Source: Gammaproteobacteria bacterium (GTDB lineage Bacteria > Pseudomonadota > Gammaproteobacteria > Ga0077536). Taken from it: a stretch of DNA of 64,000 nucleotides. Of the stretch, positions 39,426-48,971 are shown one piece after another (the stretch's first letter is position 1; each line of letters opens with the position of its first letter). The notes below the pieces were generated by a model that saw only the letters and a list, made by a program, of their open reading frames with translations, was not told the DNA's origin and did not search any database. Where the stretch lies: the NCBI GenBank assembly GCA_009692365.1, contig SHZJ01000019.1, forward strand, positions 1 to 64,000, in the 5' to 3' direction. The position numbers were made by a program, and so were the translations under genes.

Positions 39426-41161
39426 GGCGTTTCTGCCGGCACCGACCAGCCCGCTAAACGCACGCTATCGCCGTCCTCGGCGACTTCGCGGTCGGGCGTG
39501 AGATTGAACAGGCGCGCGGCTTCATGCATCACGCTGGCGAACACGGGCGCGGCCACCAGTCCGCCGTAATATTCGGTGCCCTGAGGGTCGTCGATCACCA
39601 CGACGCCAATGAGCCGAGGGGCGCTGGCGGGCATGAAGCCGGCGAAAATCGACCGGTAACTTTTTTCGGTGTAGCCCCGCTCGCTGTTCTTCTTGACGGT
39701 GCCGGTCTTGCCTGCCACGAGATAGCCCTCAACGGCGGCGGCCTTGGCGGTGCCACCCACCTCGGTGACGGCTTGCATCATCTGTCGCACGGCCAAGGCG
39801 GTCGCCTCGGGCATGACTCGCGCGCCGAGCGCCGGGTGGTCTTGCTTGATGATCGTCACCGGGCGCTGCACACCACCGGTGGCGAGTACCCCGTAGGCGC
39901 GCGCGAGCTGCACGGCGGTGAGATTAGTGAAGTACCCATACGACAAGCTCACCACATCCGCACCCCGCCAGTTCCGGTACGGCTCCAAGCGACCGGTAAT
40001 CTCACCCGGCAGTTCCACGCCGCTTGCCTGACCAAAGCCGGAGCGATTGAGCACGTCCCAGAATTGTTCCGGCTCGATCGCCAAGGCGATTTTGGTGACG
40101 CCGACGTTGCTCGATTTCTGAATCACGCCCGCCACGCTCAACAGGCCGTAGGGATGGACGTCTTTGACCAGGTGTCCGCGAAAACTGCCCTGCTCGCAGT
40201 TGATCACGGTGGTGGGCTTGAACAGACCAGACTCTAGACCAGCGGCCACCGTGAACGGTTTGATGGTTGAACCCGGCTCGAAAAGATCGGTCACCGTCCG
40301 GTTGCGAAAATTCTCTCCGCGCAGCTGGCCACGGTTATTGGGGTTGTAGGAGGGCTGGTTCACCATGGCGAGAACCTCGCCCGTTTGCGCATCCAGGATG
40401 ACCATCAGGCCGCCGACGGCATTGCGCTGCGTGACGGCCGTCTTTAACTCGCGATAGGCAAAATACTGTAATCGCCGGTCGATGCTGAGCGCCAAATCCT
40501 GGCCCGGCTGGGCCGGGCGCACGCGTTCCACATGCTCTACCACCCGCCCTAAGCGGTCCTGAATAACCCGGTCCAGACCGGGTGTGCCGTGCAGCGTGGC
40601 ATCGAACGCCAGCTCGATCCCCTCCTGCCCACGGTCGTCCACGTTGGTGAATCCCAGCAAATTGGCGGCCACTTCACCCGCGGGGTAATAACGTCGGTAT
40701 TCGTTGGTGAGATTGACGCCGGGGATCGCGGCCGCGGTCACCGCGTGGGCGATATCGGGGCTGATTTGGCGGCGCAGGTAGACATAGGTTTTGGGGCGCC
40801 GCGGTTGCAGCCGGGCCGCCAGTTCAGCTTTGGGCAGCTCTAGGATCTTCGCCAGTTCCGCCCAGCGGTCCTTGTGTTCGATGAGCACCGTTGGATTCAC
40901 CCAGACCGAGTTCACGGGCGTGCTGATCGCCAGGGGCTCACCGTTGCGGTCGGTGATCATGCCCCGATGGGCTTCCGTTGCGATCACCCGCAGCGAGCGC
41001 GCGTCCCCGTGGGACTGCAGGAAATCGCGTTTGGTTAGCTGCAAATTAACCGCGTGCTCGGTCAACACCAGCGCGATCAGCAAAAACCCAGCCATGACGC
41101 AGGTGCGCCGTCGCGGCAATCTACGCGCCATGCTCGCCCACAGCTGGCCGCGCCCGTTCAT
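39422..41161 (-). CDS. ftsI: septal peptidoglycan transpeptidase FtsI (PBP3)
   Basis: FtsI (579 residues) crosslinks septal peptidoglycan. After a basic N-terminus and one membrane helix (CVMAGFLLIALVLTEHAV) comes the pedestal domain, then the transpeptidase domain with the catalytic SxxK (FEPGSTIKPFTV), SSN (SSNVGVTKIA) and KTGT (VAGKTGTVKK). I chose the ATG at 41161, overlapping the ftsL stop (ATGA). Confidence 0.96.
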   Translation of the reverse strand: MNGRGQLWASMARRLPRRRTCVMAGFLLIALVLTEHAVNLQLTKRDFLQSHGDARSLRVIATEAHRGMITDRNGEPLAISTPVNSVWVNPTVLIEHKDRWAELAKILELPKAELAARLQPRRPKTYVYLRRQISPDIAHAVTAAAIPGVNLTNEYRRYYPAGEVAANLLGFTNVDDRGQEGIELAFDATLHGTPGLDRVIQDRLGRVVEHVERVRPAQPGQDLALSIDRRLQYFAYRELKTAVTQRNAVGGLMVILDAQTGEVLAMVNQPSYNPNNRGQLRGENFRNRTVTDLFEPGSTIKPFTVAAGLESGLFKPTTVINCEQGSFRGHLVKDVHPYGLLSVAGVIQKSSNVGVTKIALAIEPEQFWDVLNRSGFGQASGVELPGEITGRLEPYRNWRGADVVSLSYGYFTNLTAVQLARAYGVLATGGVQRPVTIIKQDHPALGARVMPEATALAVRQMMQAVTEVGGTAKAAAVEGYLVAGKTGTVKKNSERGYTEKSYRSIFAGFMPASAPRLIGVVVIDDPQGTEYYGGLVAAPVFASVMHEAARLFNLTPDREVAEDGDSVRLAGWSVPAETP

Positions 41162-41424
41162 GGGCGCACCCGGGTAACCTGACCCGGCGGCGGCACGGTC
41201 ATCGCGAGTTTCTCCCGTGCGATGGCCTCCACCCGCGCATGCGCGCCCCAAGCACCCTGCTCGAGCAGCAGTTGGCCCCATTCGCGGTCGAGCGCGTCGC
41301 GGTGCTTGCGCAGCCCCTGCAGTTCCATAAAGAAGGCTTTGTTTTCATACCGCAACAAGACCAAAGCCAGCGCGCTGAGAAAGATCAGGAGCATCAAAAC
41401 CCCGAGCGTGACGGTGGTTTTCAT
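41158..41424 (-). CDS. ftsL: cell division protein FtsL
   Basis: FtsL (88 residues) is a small bitopic divisome protein that forms a coiled coil with FtsB and activates FtsWI. A membrane helix (LGVLMLLIFLSALALVLL) is followed by a helical region with leucine/isoleucine heptads (LQGLRKHRDALDREWGQLLLEQ). Recognition rests mainly on size, topology and position between rsmH and ftsI. Confidence 0.9.
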   Translation of the reverse strand: MKTTVTLGVLMLLIFLSALALVLLRYENKAFFMELQGLRKHRDALDREWGQLLLEQGAWGAHARVEAIAREKLAMTVPPPGQVTRVRP

Positions 41425-42332
41425 GCTGCACGCTCCAGCACGCGCAGCCGGGCACTGCGGGCACGCGGGTTCGTGGCGGCTTCCTCGGGCGAGGGGTAGG
41501 TCGGTTTGCGGGTAATTAAACGGAAGGCCGGCGCGCTGCCAAAAACATCCTGCGCAGGCCGCGCAGAATCACGGAAGTAGCGCTTGACGATGCGGTCCTC
41601 TAACGAGTGGAAGGAAATAGCACACAGGCGACCACCCGGGGCCAACGCCCCGCGCATCAGCGGGAGCCCGCGTTCAATTTCGCCCAACTCGTCGTTAATC
41701 TGGATCCGCAGGGCTTGAAACGTGCGCGTGGCCGGATGAATGCGCTCGCCGCTACGCGGCACCGCCGCGGCCACGATGGCGGCCAGCTGCGCGGTGGTTT
41801 GGATAGGCTCGCGTTCGCGCTCGGCGCAGATCCGGCGCGCGACTCGGCGGCCGTGGCGTTCCTCGCCAAAATTAAACAGACAGCGTTCAATGTCCACCTG
41901 CGCCGCGAGCGCCAGCCACTGCGCACCGGTGCACCCGCTGGTTTGGTCCATCCGCATGTCCAGCGGGCCGTCGCTCTGAAAGCTAAAGCCACGCTCGCTG
42001 ACATTCAGTTGGGGCGAGGACACCCCAAAGTCCATCAGCACGCCGTCCAGTTGCCCCCACACGCCCTGCGCGTCTAACACCGCTCGGCTCAGCGAGAACT
42101 GGATATGGGTAAACGAAAAACGGGGGTCGAGGCAAAACTCCGCGCTGGCCTGCGCGGCGTCTTGGTCGCGGTCGAAGGCGAGCAGGCGCCCGCCCGCTCC
42201 CAGCCGCCGCAGAATCTCGCGCGCATGCCCCCCCCGCCCAAACGTACAGTCCAGATAGATGCCATTGGGTTGCAGGCGCAGCAACTCGATCACTTCAGCG
42301 AGCAGCACGGGCAGGTGCGCGGCGGGTTCCAA
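41421..42332 (-). CDS. rsmH: 16S rRNA (cytosine-1402-N4)-methyltransferase
   Basis: RsmH (303 residues; MraW) methylates C1402 in the ribosomal decoding centre, pairing with RsmI in this window. The SAM-binding DCTFGRGGHAREIL and the family phrases MDFGVSSPQLNVSERGFSF and ISFHSLEDRIVKRYF are clear. The only ATG in frame (42404) lies 67 nt inside mraZ; a TTG at 42332, five bases past the mraZ stop, gives the normal N-terminus ahead of HLPVLL, so I prefer it. No strong ribosome site is seen. Confidence 0.92.
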   Translation of the reverse strand: MEPAAHLPVLLAEVIELLRLQPNGIYLDCTFGRGGHAREILRRLGAGGRLLAFDRDQDAAQASAEFCLDPRFSFTHIQFSLSRAVLDAQGVWGQLDGVLMDFGVSSPQLNVSERGFSFQSDGPLDMRMDQTSGCTGAQWLALAAQVDIERCLFNFGEERHGRRVARRICAEREREPIQTTAQLAAIVAAAVPRSGERIHPATRTFQALRIQINDELGEIERGLPLMRGALAPGGRLCAISFHSLEDRIVKRYFRDSARPAQDVFGSAPAFRLITRKPTYPSPEEAATNPRARSARLRVLERAA

Positions 42333-42337
42333 GGGGG

Positions 42338-42796
42338 TTAGAGCGACAACGAGGCCAGCACGGCAGAGGTGGGCGTAGTGCCGGAGGCCACCTCTTGCAG
42401 CCATTCGCCGCGCCGCCGCTGCCAGACTTCGTCGTCCCAGAGTTCCAGCTTATTGCCCAGCCCCAAGACCACGGTACGGCGTTCTATCCCCACCAGCTCG
42501 CGCAATTCCTGCGGCATGAGAATTCGCCCTTGGGCGTCTAGGGCGCTATCCGTCGCGTGTCCCAGCACCACGCGCTTGGCCATGCGCGCTTCCGGATCGG
42601 CGGCCGGCAGGGCATGCAGTTTGGCGTCGATTTCTTCCCATTCGGGCAGCGGATAGGCCCAGATGCAACGGTCCCACGGGCTGATGGTCATGATGAGCGT
42701 GCTCACGCCCCGCGCACCCAGCAGGTCGCGAAAGCGGGCAGGAACTGCCAACCGGCCCTTCGCATCGATGGTGACCGCACTGAAACCGCGAAACAT
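42338..42796 (-). CDS. mraZ: transcriptional regulator MraZ
   Basis: MraZ (152 residues) is a ring-forming DNA-binding repressor of the dcw cluster. It has two SpoVT/AbrB-like domains, with MFRGFSAVTIDAKGRLAVPARFR at the N-terminus and LDAQGRILMPQELRELVG in the second half. A GAGG ribosome site precedes the ATG. Its operator repeats lie 85-114 nt upstream, next to a strong promoter, so it probably controls its own operon. Confidence 0.96.
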   Translation of the reverse strand: MFRGFSAVTIDAKGRLAVPARFRDLLGARGVSTLIMTISPWDRCIWAYPLPEWEEIDAKLHALPAADPEARMAKRVVLGHATDSALDAQGRILMPQELRELVGIERRTVVLGLGNKLELWDDEVWQRRRGEWLQEVASGTTPTSAVLASLSL

Positions 42797-42880
42797 ATGC
42801 GCCTCTACTCGCCGACCGGGACGTGCTTAATCTAAGTTTTGAGCCCGCTGGAGGTTGCGCCTAGCTGCAAATTCAGACTC

Positions 42881-42910
42881 ATTCCCCACAATATCCCACT
42901 ATTCCCCACC
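42881..42910 (-). promoter_or_regulatory. MraZ operator, three TGGG-type repeats
   Basis: On the minus strand three decamers follow each other without gaps: TGGGGAATAG, TGGGATATTG and TGGGGAATGA. This is the 10-bp-spaced TGGGN repeat known for MraZ. The first box overlaps the predicted transcription start (about 42909), as suits a repressor. Confidence 0.85.
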
Positions 42911-42915
42911 CAGTT

Positions 42916-42945
42916 ACTATACGAATCGCGGCCAAAAACTGTCAA
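42916..42945 (-). promoter_or_regulatory. sigma-70 promoter of the dcw cluster
   Basis: On the minus strand a perfect -35 TTGACA (42940-42945) and a -10 TATAGT (42916-42921) are separated by 18 nt. It is the best promoter match I saw in the window and sits directly ahead of the MraZ boxes. The leader to mraZ would be about 113 nt. Confidence 0.8.
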
Positions 42946-43045
42946 GGAATGAATGACAAAATTCTTGCTTTGGAACAAACACTTAGGAAAGGCGCGGGGG
43001 GCGCTGTGGAAAGCAAAGCTGGAAACTTAAAATATCTGTAATATC

Positions 43046-43064
43046 AAATAACTAAACGTTATTT
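43046..43064 (-). terminator. A/T-rich inverted repeat after RNase P RNA
   Basis: AAATAAC (43046-43052) and GTTATTT (43058-43064) form a 7-bp hairpin with a 5-nt loop about 50 nt past the 3' end of rnpB. The surrounding 43000-43100 stretch is unusually A/T-rich for this genome and holds no credible gene. It may end rnpB transcription, but the stem is weak. Confidence 0.3.
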
Positions 43065-43111
43065 CTAATGTGTTTTATGATGTTTTGAGATAGGCGAGGG
43101 GGTCTCAGAAA

Positions 43112-43497
43112 GGGCGAGTCGGTCGATAAGCCGGGTTCTGTCCCGCCCGGAAGGCGGTGACGGCCATTCATCTGGGACGTCCGTCTCCGAACGCCTCTAG
43201 CAACCTACCCGAAAGCTAGCGCGGACCACGCTGCGCCGCCCGTAGCGGCATGCTTTTCTATTTGGTCTTGCTCCGGATGGGGTTTACCCTGCCACCGGCG
43301 TTGACCGGCGCGGTGCGCTCTTACCGCACCATTTCACCCTTACCTGCGGCCATAGGCCGCCGGCGGTATATTTTCTGTGGCACTTTCCGTGGGCTCACGC
43401 CCCCCAGGCGTTACCTGGCATCCTGTCCTATGGAGCCCGGACTTTCCTCCAGAACGCCTTTTTAAGGGGCTTTCCAGCGACCGTCTGACCGACTCGC
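43112..43497 (-). ncRNA. rnpB: RNase P RNA (bacterial type A)
   Basis: This is the catalytic RNA of RNase P, which matures tRNA 5' ends. The 11-bp closing helix P1 is visible as GCGAGTCGGTC at the 5' end (43487-43497) and its complement at the 3' end (43114-43124). Conserved elements are present on the minus strand: GGAGGAAAGTCCGGGCTCC near the 5' side (43432-43450), GGGTAAACCCC, and AGAACCCGGCTTATCG near the 3' side. Length is about 386 nt. Its 5' 36 bases overlap the end of rsmI. Confidence 0.95.
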
Positions 43498-44409
43498 GGC
43501 GTCAGTATCCCCCGCACCCTGTGCAATTGAAAGTTCCGTCGAACCTCCTTCCGGCTCGCGCAATGCCACGGCGTAGACCTCGTTGCGCGAGCGCCCCAGG
43601 ATGATCGCCGTGAGTTCAATCGCCGTGCGGCGACTCACCTGCGGGGCGAGTATTTGCAGCACCCGCCGCACTTCGTGGACCGCTAAGGCGCTGGCGGGCG
43701 CGGGCCCGACCAGCACCACGAATTCGCCGGTCGCGCCGTAGGGATCAGCGGCCACCCGCAAGGCCACCTCGGCGAGGGGTCCGCGATAGTGGGTTTCGTG
43801 CAGTTTGGTCAATTCGCGGCCGACACAGGCCGGCCGATCGGCGCCAAAAACGGCCTGCAACAAGGCTAACGTGCGGCCCACGCGGCGGGGCGACTCGTAA
43901 AAAATGAGGGTGCGATCCTCGGTGACCAGGCGCTCCAAGCGCGTGCGCGCGGCGGCCTCCCGCGCGGGCAGAAAACCCTCAAAGCAGAACCGGTCGCTCG
44001 GCAAGCCCGCCACGCTCAGCGCCGCCAGCGCCGCACTCGCGCCGGGCACCGGGCGCAGCGTGATGTTTGCGGCCAGCGCGGCCTGGATGAGCGGGAAGCC
44101 GGGGTCGCTTAGCAGCGGGGTGCCGGCGTCACTGACCAAGACCGCCGCAAGGTTTTGGGTTCGGATGCGTTGCGCCAGCCCCGGGGCCTGCTCCCGCTCG
44201 TTATGCTCGTGCAAAGCTTGCGCGGTGCGTGCAATGCCGTAATGGTCCAGCAACCGCGCGGTGGTGCGGGTGTCCTCCGCTAACAGCAGGTCACATTGGG
44301 CGATCATTTGCAGCGCGCGCACCGTGATATCGGCGAGGTTCCCGATGGGGGTTGCAACGAGGTACAAGCACGGTCGCTCGATTGCTACACTGGCGCTCGG
44401 CACTGGCAT
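43462..44409 (-). CDS. rsmI: 16S rRNA (cytidine-1402-2'-O)-methyltransferase
   Basis: RsmI (315 residues) 2'-O-methylates C1402 of 16S rRNA, the same base that RsmH methylates on N4. The tetrapyrrole-methylase fold is shown by LYLVATPIGNLADITVRAL, LLAEDTRTTARLL, VSDAGTPLLSDPG and YESPRRV. The last 25 or so residues lie past the family core and are encoded by the rnpB promoter and 5' end. I chose the ATG at 44409 (an alternative is 44421); both touch the divergent lpoA start. No ribosome site is visible. Confidence 0.95.
   Translation of the reverse strand: MPVPSASVAIERPCLYLVATPIGNLADITVRALQMIAQCDLLLAEDTRTTARLLDHYGIARTAQALHEHNEREQAPGLAQRIRTQNLAAVLVSDAGTPLLSDPGFPLIQAALAANITLRPVPGASAALAALSVAGLPSDRFCFEGFLPAREAAARTRLERLVTEDRTLIFYESPRRVGRTLALLQAVFGADRPACVGRELTKLHETHYRGPLAEVALRVAADPYGATGEFVVLVGPAPASALAVHEVRRVLQILAPQVSRRTAIELTAIILGRSRNEVYAVALREPEGGSTELSIAQGAGDTDAASRSDGRWKAP
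43504..43532 (-). promoter_or_regulatory. probable rnpB promoter inside the rsmI 3' end
   Basis: On the minus strand TTTCAA (43527-43532) and GATACT (43504-43509) are 17 nt apart, and transcription would begin at about 43497, exactly at the first base of helix P1. The match to consensus is modest (3/6 and 4/6). Confidence 0.45.
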
Positions 44410-44419
44410 GAATGACAAC

Positions 44420-46249
44420 ATGGCGACAGGGACTTACTCCGGGAACAGGCAAGAATGGCGGTGGCTCTGGGCGCTCTGGATTATCGCTGCGGGGTGCACG
44501 CAACCTCAACTACTGCCGACCGCGCCCCTCACCGCGGCCACGCCGCTTGAACTCGCGCAACAGCAACTGGGTAGCGGTGATTTTGTCGGTGCAGCGGCCG
44601 CTTTTTCGCGGCTGGCGGAGACCTCGCAAGAGCCGGCGGCCACGACCCTGCGCAACCGGGCCAGTCTCATCCGGCTAGACCTTGGCGAGCCCCTTGCAAG
44701 CGCACCGAACAGCGGTCAGGCGGCCGCGTTGAGCGCGGGCATGCAAGCCTTGGCGAGCCAACAGGCCGGGCCCGCCCTGGCCGCCCTCCTGCCCGTCCAA
44801 ACCGCAGCGCTCGACCCCTACGAACGTGGACTCTACCTGCGAACTCTGGGCCGGGCCCAACTTTTGAACGGGGAACCCCAGCCTGCCGCCATCAATCTCA
44901 CGCTGGCGGAGCGCTTTCCACTGCCCGCCAAACGCCGCGGCGAGTTGACCTACGCCATTTGGGCCGCGCTGACCCAAAGTGGACTCGCGGCGCTCGTGGG
45001 ACAATTGAAACCCGAAGCCCCACAGGCGGCCGGCTGGCTTGCCCTGTTGGATTTGGAAGCCCGCACGGGCGGCAGCCCGGTGGAATTCGCCCTGGAGCTT
45101 GCCCGCTGGCAATCCACCTACCCGCACCACCCCGCCCAGTCGCTGCTGGTAGAGGAACTTCTGGAAAAAGCCGAGGAAGGCCAGACCCCGGTGCATCGCA
45201 TCGCCCTCATCCTGCCCCTAGAGGGGCCCCTGGCGAAAGTGGCGACGGCGATCCGCGATGGTTTCATCGCCGCCCGTTTTGCCCAAGCCGATCCCGCCGC
45301 GATGCCGGACATCGTGGTCTACGCCGCCAGCGCTGCGCAGACCCCGGCAGTCGTCAAATTGGCGGTGGCCGAGGGGGCAGATTTCCTCGTCGGTCCACTT
45401 GAGAAACCGGCGGTGGAGGCGCTGCTGGCGCAAGGCGAACTGGGCGCCCCGCTGCTGGCCTTGAACACGACGGCGCGTCAGGCCGAAGGCAGCCGAGCTT
45501 TTTATCAATTTGGTCTGCGCCCGGAAGATGAGGCCGGAGACCTCGCGGCACACGCTTGGCAGCAGGGCGCGCGACGAGCCATCGCGATGGTGCCGAATTC
45601 GGATCTGGGCCGCCGCCTGCTCGGCGCATTGCGCGCGCAGTGGGAAGCCCAAGGGGGCGAGTTAGTGGAGTCGGTGCGCTACAACCACGATGTCAGCTCT
45701 TACAAAGCAGCGGTGCGGCAGACCTTTGGGATGGCAGAAAGCGAAGCACGCGCGCAGGCGCTGGCCGGCGTGGTGCGACGAGCCATCGCCTTCGATGCGG
45801 TCCGACGCAACGATGTGGATGCGGTGCTGCTGGTCGCAGCGCCACACGACGCCCGCCAGCTACTGCCCCAGTTTCGCTACTACGCCGCCGACGGCCTGCC
45901 GATTTACGCCACGTCCCTCGTGTACTCCGGCGCCCCTGATCAGCGCGCCGATACCGACCTCAACGGGCTGAGCTTCGGTGATTCAAGCTGGGCTTTAGAC
46001 CTTGGCGATGTCGCGCTGAAACATATTTTTGTCCGGCAGTGGGGTGCTGACGCCGCTTATCTGCGTTTTTATGCTTTTGGTGTCGATGCCTGGGGTTTGG
46101 TCAGCCACTTGCGGACGCTGCGCGGGCAGGCCGAGCAGACGCTGGAGGGCGCGACGGGCACGCTTAGCGTGGATGCGGGCGGCGTTGTGCATCGCAAGCT
46201 CAAATGGGCTCGCTTCGTCAATGGCCGGCCACGGCCGCTGGAACGCTAG
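44420..46249 (+). CDS. lpoA: penicillin-binding protein activator LpoA
   Basis: LpoA (609 residues) is an outer-membrane lipoprotein that stimulates PBP1A. A lipoprotein signal ends in WIIAAGC, a TPR-like N-terminal region follows, and the C-terminal half has a periplasmic-binding-protein fold (HRIALILPLEGPLAKVATAIRDGF). Start choice is open: ATG at 44420 avoids overlap with rsmI, while ATG at 44408 overlaps its start codon. Neither has a Shine-Dalgarno. It heads the lpoA-yraN-gmhA/diaA-dolP run. Confidence 0.92.
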   Translation: MATGTYSGNRQEWRWLWALWIIAAGCTQPQLLPTAPLTAATPLELAQQQLGSGDFVGAAAAFSRLAETSQEPAATTLRNRASLIRLDLGEPLASAPNSGQAAALSAGMQALASQQAGPALAALLPVQTAALDPYERGLYLRTLGRAQLLNGEPQPAAINLTLAERFPLPAKRRGELTYAIWAALTQSGLAALVGQLKPEAPQAAGWLALLDLEARTGGSPVEFALELARWQSTYPHHPAQSLLVEELLEKAEEGQTPVHRIALILPLEGPLAKVATAIRDGFIAARFAQADPAAMPDIVVYAASAAQTPAVVKLAVAEGADFLVGPLEKPAVEALLAQGELGAPLLALNTTARQAEGSRAFYQFGLRPEDEAGDLAAHAWQQGARRAIAMVPNSDLGRRLLGALRAQWEAQGGELVESVRYNHDVSSYKAAVRQTFGMAESEARAQALAGVVRRAIAFDAVRRNDVDAVLLVAAPHDARQLLPQFRYYAADGLPIYATSLVYSGAPDQRADTDLNGLSFGDSSWALDLGDVALKHIFVRQWGADAAYLRFYAFGVDAWGLVSHLRTLRGQAEQTLEGATGTLSVDAGGVVHRKLKWARFVNGRPRPLER

Positions 46250-46255
46250 ACCGGC

Positions 46256-47872
<1,617 letters not shown>

Positions 47873-47874
47873 GA

Positions 47875-48279
47875 CTATTTAACCCGCGTGAGATGCCCGC
47901 CCCGCTTACCACCGCCCGGCGCGGGAGGCGGCGGCGGGGGGGGCGCGTCCTCGCTCGGTGCCGCCTCGGGCGGCTGTTCCGTCAGCGCCATGCCTTGGCC
48001 ATTTTCGCGGGCGAAAATCATCCGCGCCGCGCCCACCGGCACGAACACTTCTTGGGACACCCCGGCGAAACGCGCGCTGAAACCAATAAACTCGTTGCCC
48101 AGTTGGAGGTCACGCACCGCGCTCGGCGCCAGATTGAGCACGATCGAGTTTTCTTTCACGTACTGCTGGGGGACGCTCACCTGTGGGTCGCGGGTATCGA
48201 CCAACAGGTGGGGAGTCAGGCCGTTATCGACAATCCACTCGTAGATCGCCCGGATGAGATAGGGTTTGGTCGAGGTCAT
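47875..48279 (-). CDS. sspB: ClpXP adaptor SspB
   Basis: SspB (134 residues) delivers ssrA-tagged proteins to ClpXP. Residues 1-105 form the substrate-binding domain (TSTKPYLIRAIYEWIVDNG, PQQYVKENSIVLNLAPSAV). A proline-rich linker and a C-terminal tail (GGHLTRVK) that docks on ClpX follow. The linker is encoded through a run of eight G on the plus strand (47936-47943) and contains seven consecutive prolines. I chose the ATG at 48279, matching the family N-terminus. It is downstream of sspA by 34 nt. Confidence 0.94.
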   Translation of the reverse strand: MTSTKPYLIRAIYEWIVDNGLTPHLLVDTRDPQVSVPQQYVKENSIVLNLAPSAVRDLQLGNEFIGFSARFAGVSQEVFVPVGAARMIFARENGQGMALTEQPPEAAPSEDAPPPPPPPAPGGGKRGGHLTRVK

Positions 48280-48313
48280 GGGCGATGGCGGTGACGGGGG
48301 CACTGGGACCGAA

Positions 48314-48946
48314 TCAGCTAACCGTGGGATAGGCGCGCTCGGCCGGTGAGAGACTGGTTTTGAACGCCTTCCGAGTGAACAGGGCTTCGGCGTACTTCAG
48401 CAGTGGCTTAGCCTGCGGATCGAGCTTGATGCCGAAGAGCGGTAATCGCCACAGCAGCGGCGCAAGGCAACAATCTACCAAAGAGTATTCGTCGGACAGG
48501 AAAAACTTTCGCTGGGCGAAAATCGGTGCAATGGCGTGTAGATTGTCCCGGATGACCCGACCGGCATTTGCCGCGCTCTTGGTATTGGAACTGCCCAGGT
48601 CTTTGGCAAGGCTCAGAAGCTCGACCGCCACCCGTTGCCGCAATTGGCGGTTAGTCGCGCGTGACACCGGATCCATGGGCATCAGCGGCGGGTGTGGATA
48701 GCGCTCATCGAGGTACTCGATCATGATCGTCGCATCGTAGAGCACCAGATCTCGGTCAATGAGCGTCAGGATTTTCTGATAAGGATTGAGGTGGTTGAGG
48801 TCCTCTGGCTTAGTCTCCGCCGTCACGAATTGGACATCCGCGCCGACTTCCTTTTCGGCCAGCACGATGCGAACAGCGTGCCCCGTGGGATCGGCGGCCT
48901 CCGCGTAAAGGGTCAGGAGGGAGCGCCGATTTGTAGGGGCCGTCAT
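48314..48946 (-). CDS. sspA: stringent starvation protein A
   Basis: SspA (210 residues) is a glutathione-S-transferase-like protein that binds RNA polymerase and alters transcription in stress. The thioredoxin-like N-domain (LTLYAEAADPTGHAVRIVLAEKEV) has lost the GST catalytic residue, as usual for the family, and the helical C-domain follows. It lies 25 nt after petC, in the conserved petABC-sspAB order. Confidence 0.95.
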   Translation of the reverse strand: MTAPTNRRSLLTLYAEAADPTGHAVRIVLAEKEVGADVQFVTAETKPEDLNHLNPYQKILTLIDRDLVLYDATIMIEYLDERYPHPPLMPMDPVSRATNRQLRQRVAVELLSLAKDLGSSNTKSAANAGRVIRDNLHAIAPIFAQRKFFLSDEYSLVDCCLAPLLWRLPLFGIKLDPQAKPLLKYAEALFTRKAFKTSLSPAERAYPTVS

Positions 48947-48971
48947 CTCAAAGCACGTCCTTCCAGAATTC

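Noticed and set aside
43250-43465. 71-codon plus-strand open frame over the RNase P RNA gene
   Set aside because: It is fully antisense to the conserved rnpB structure.
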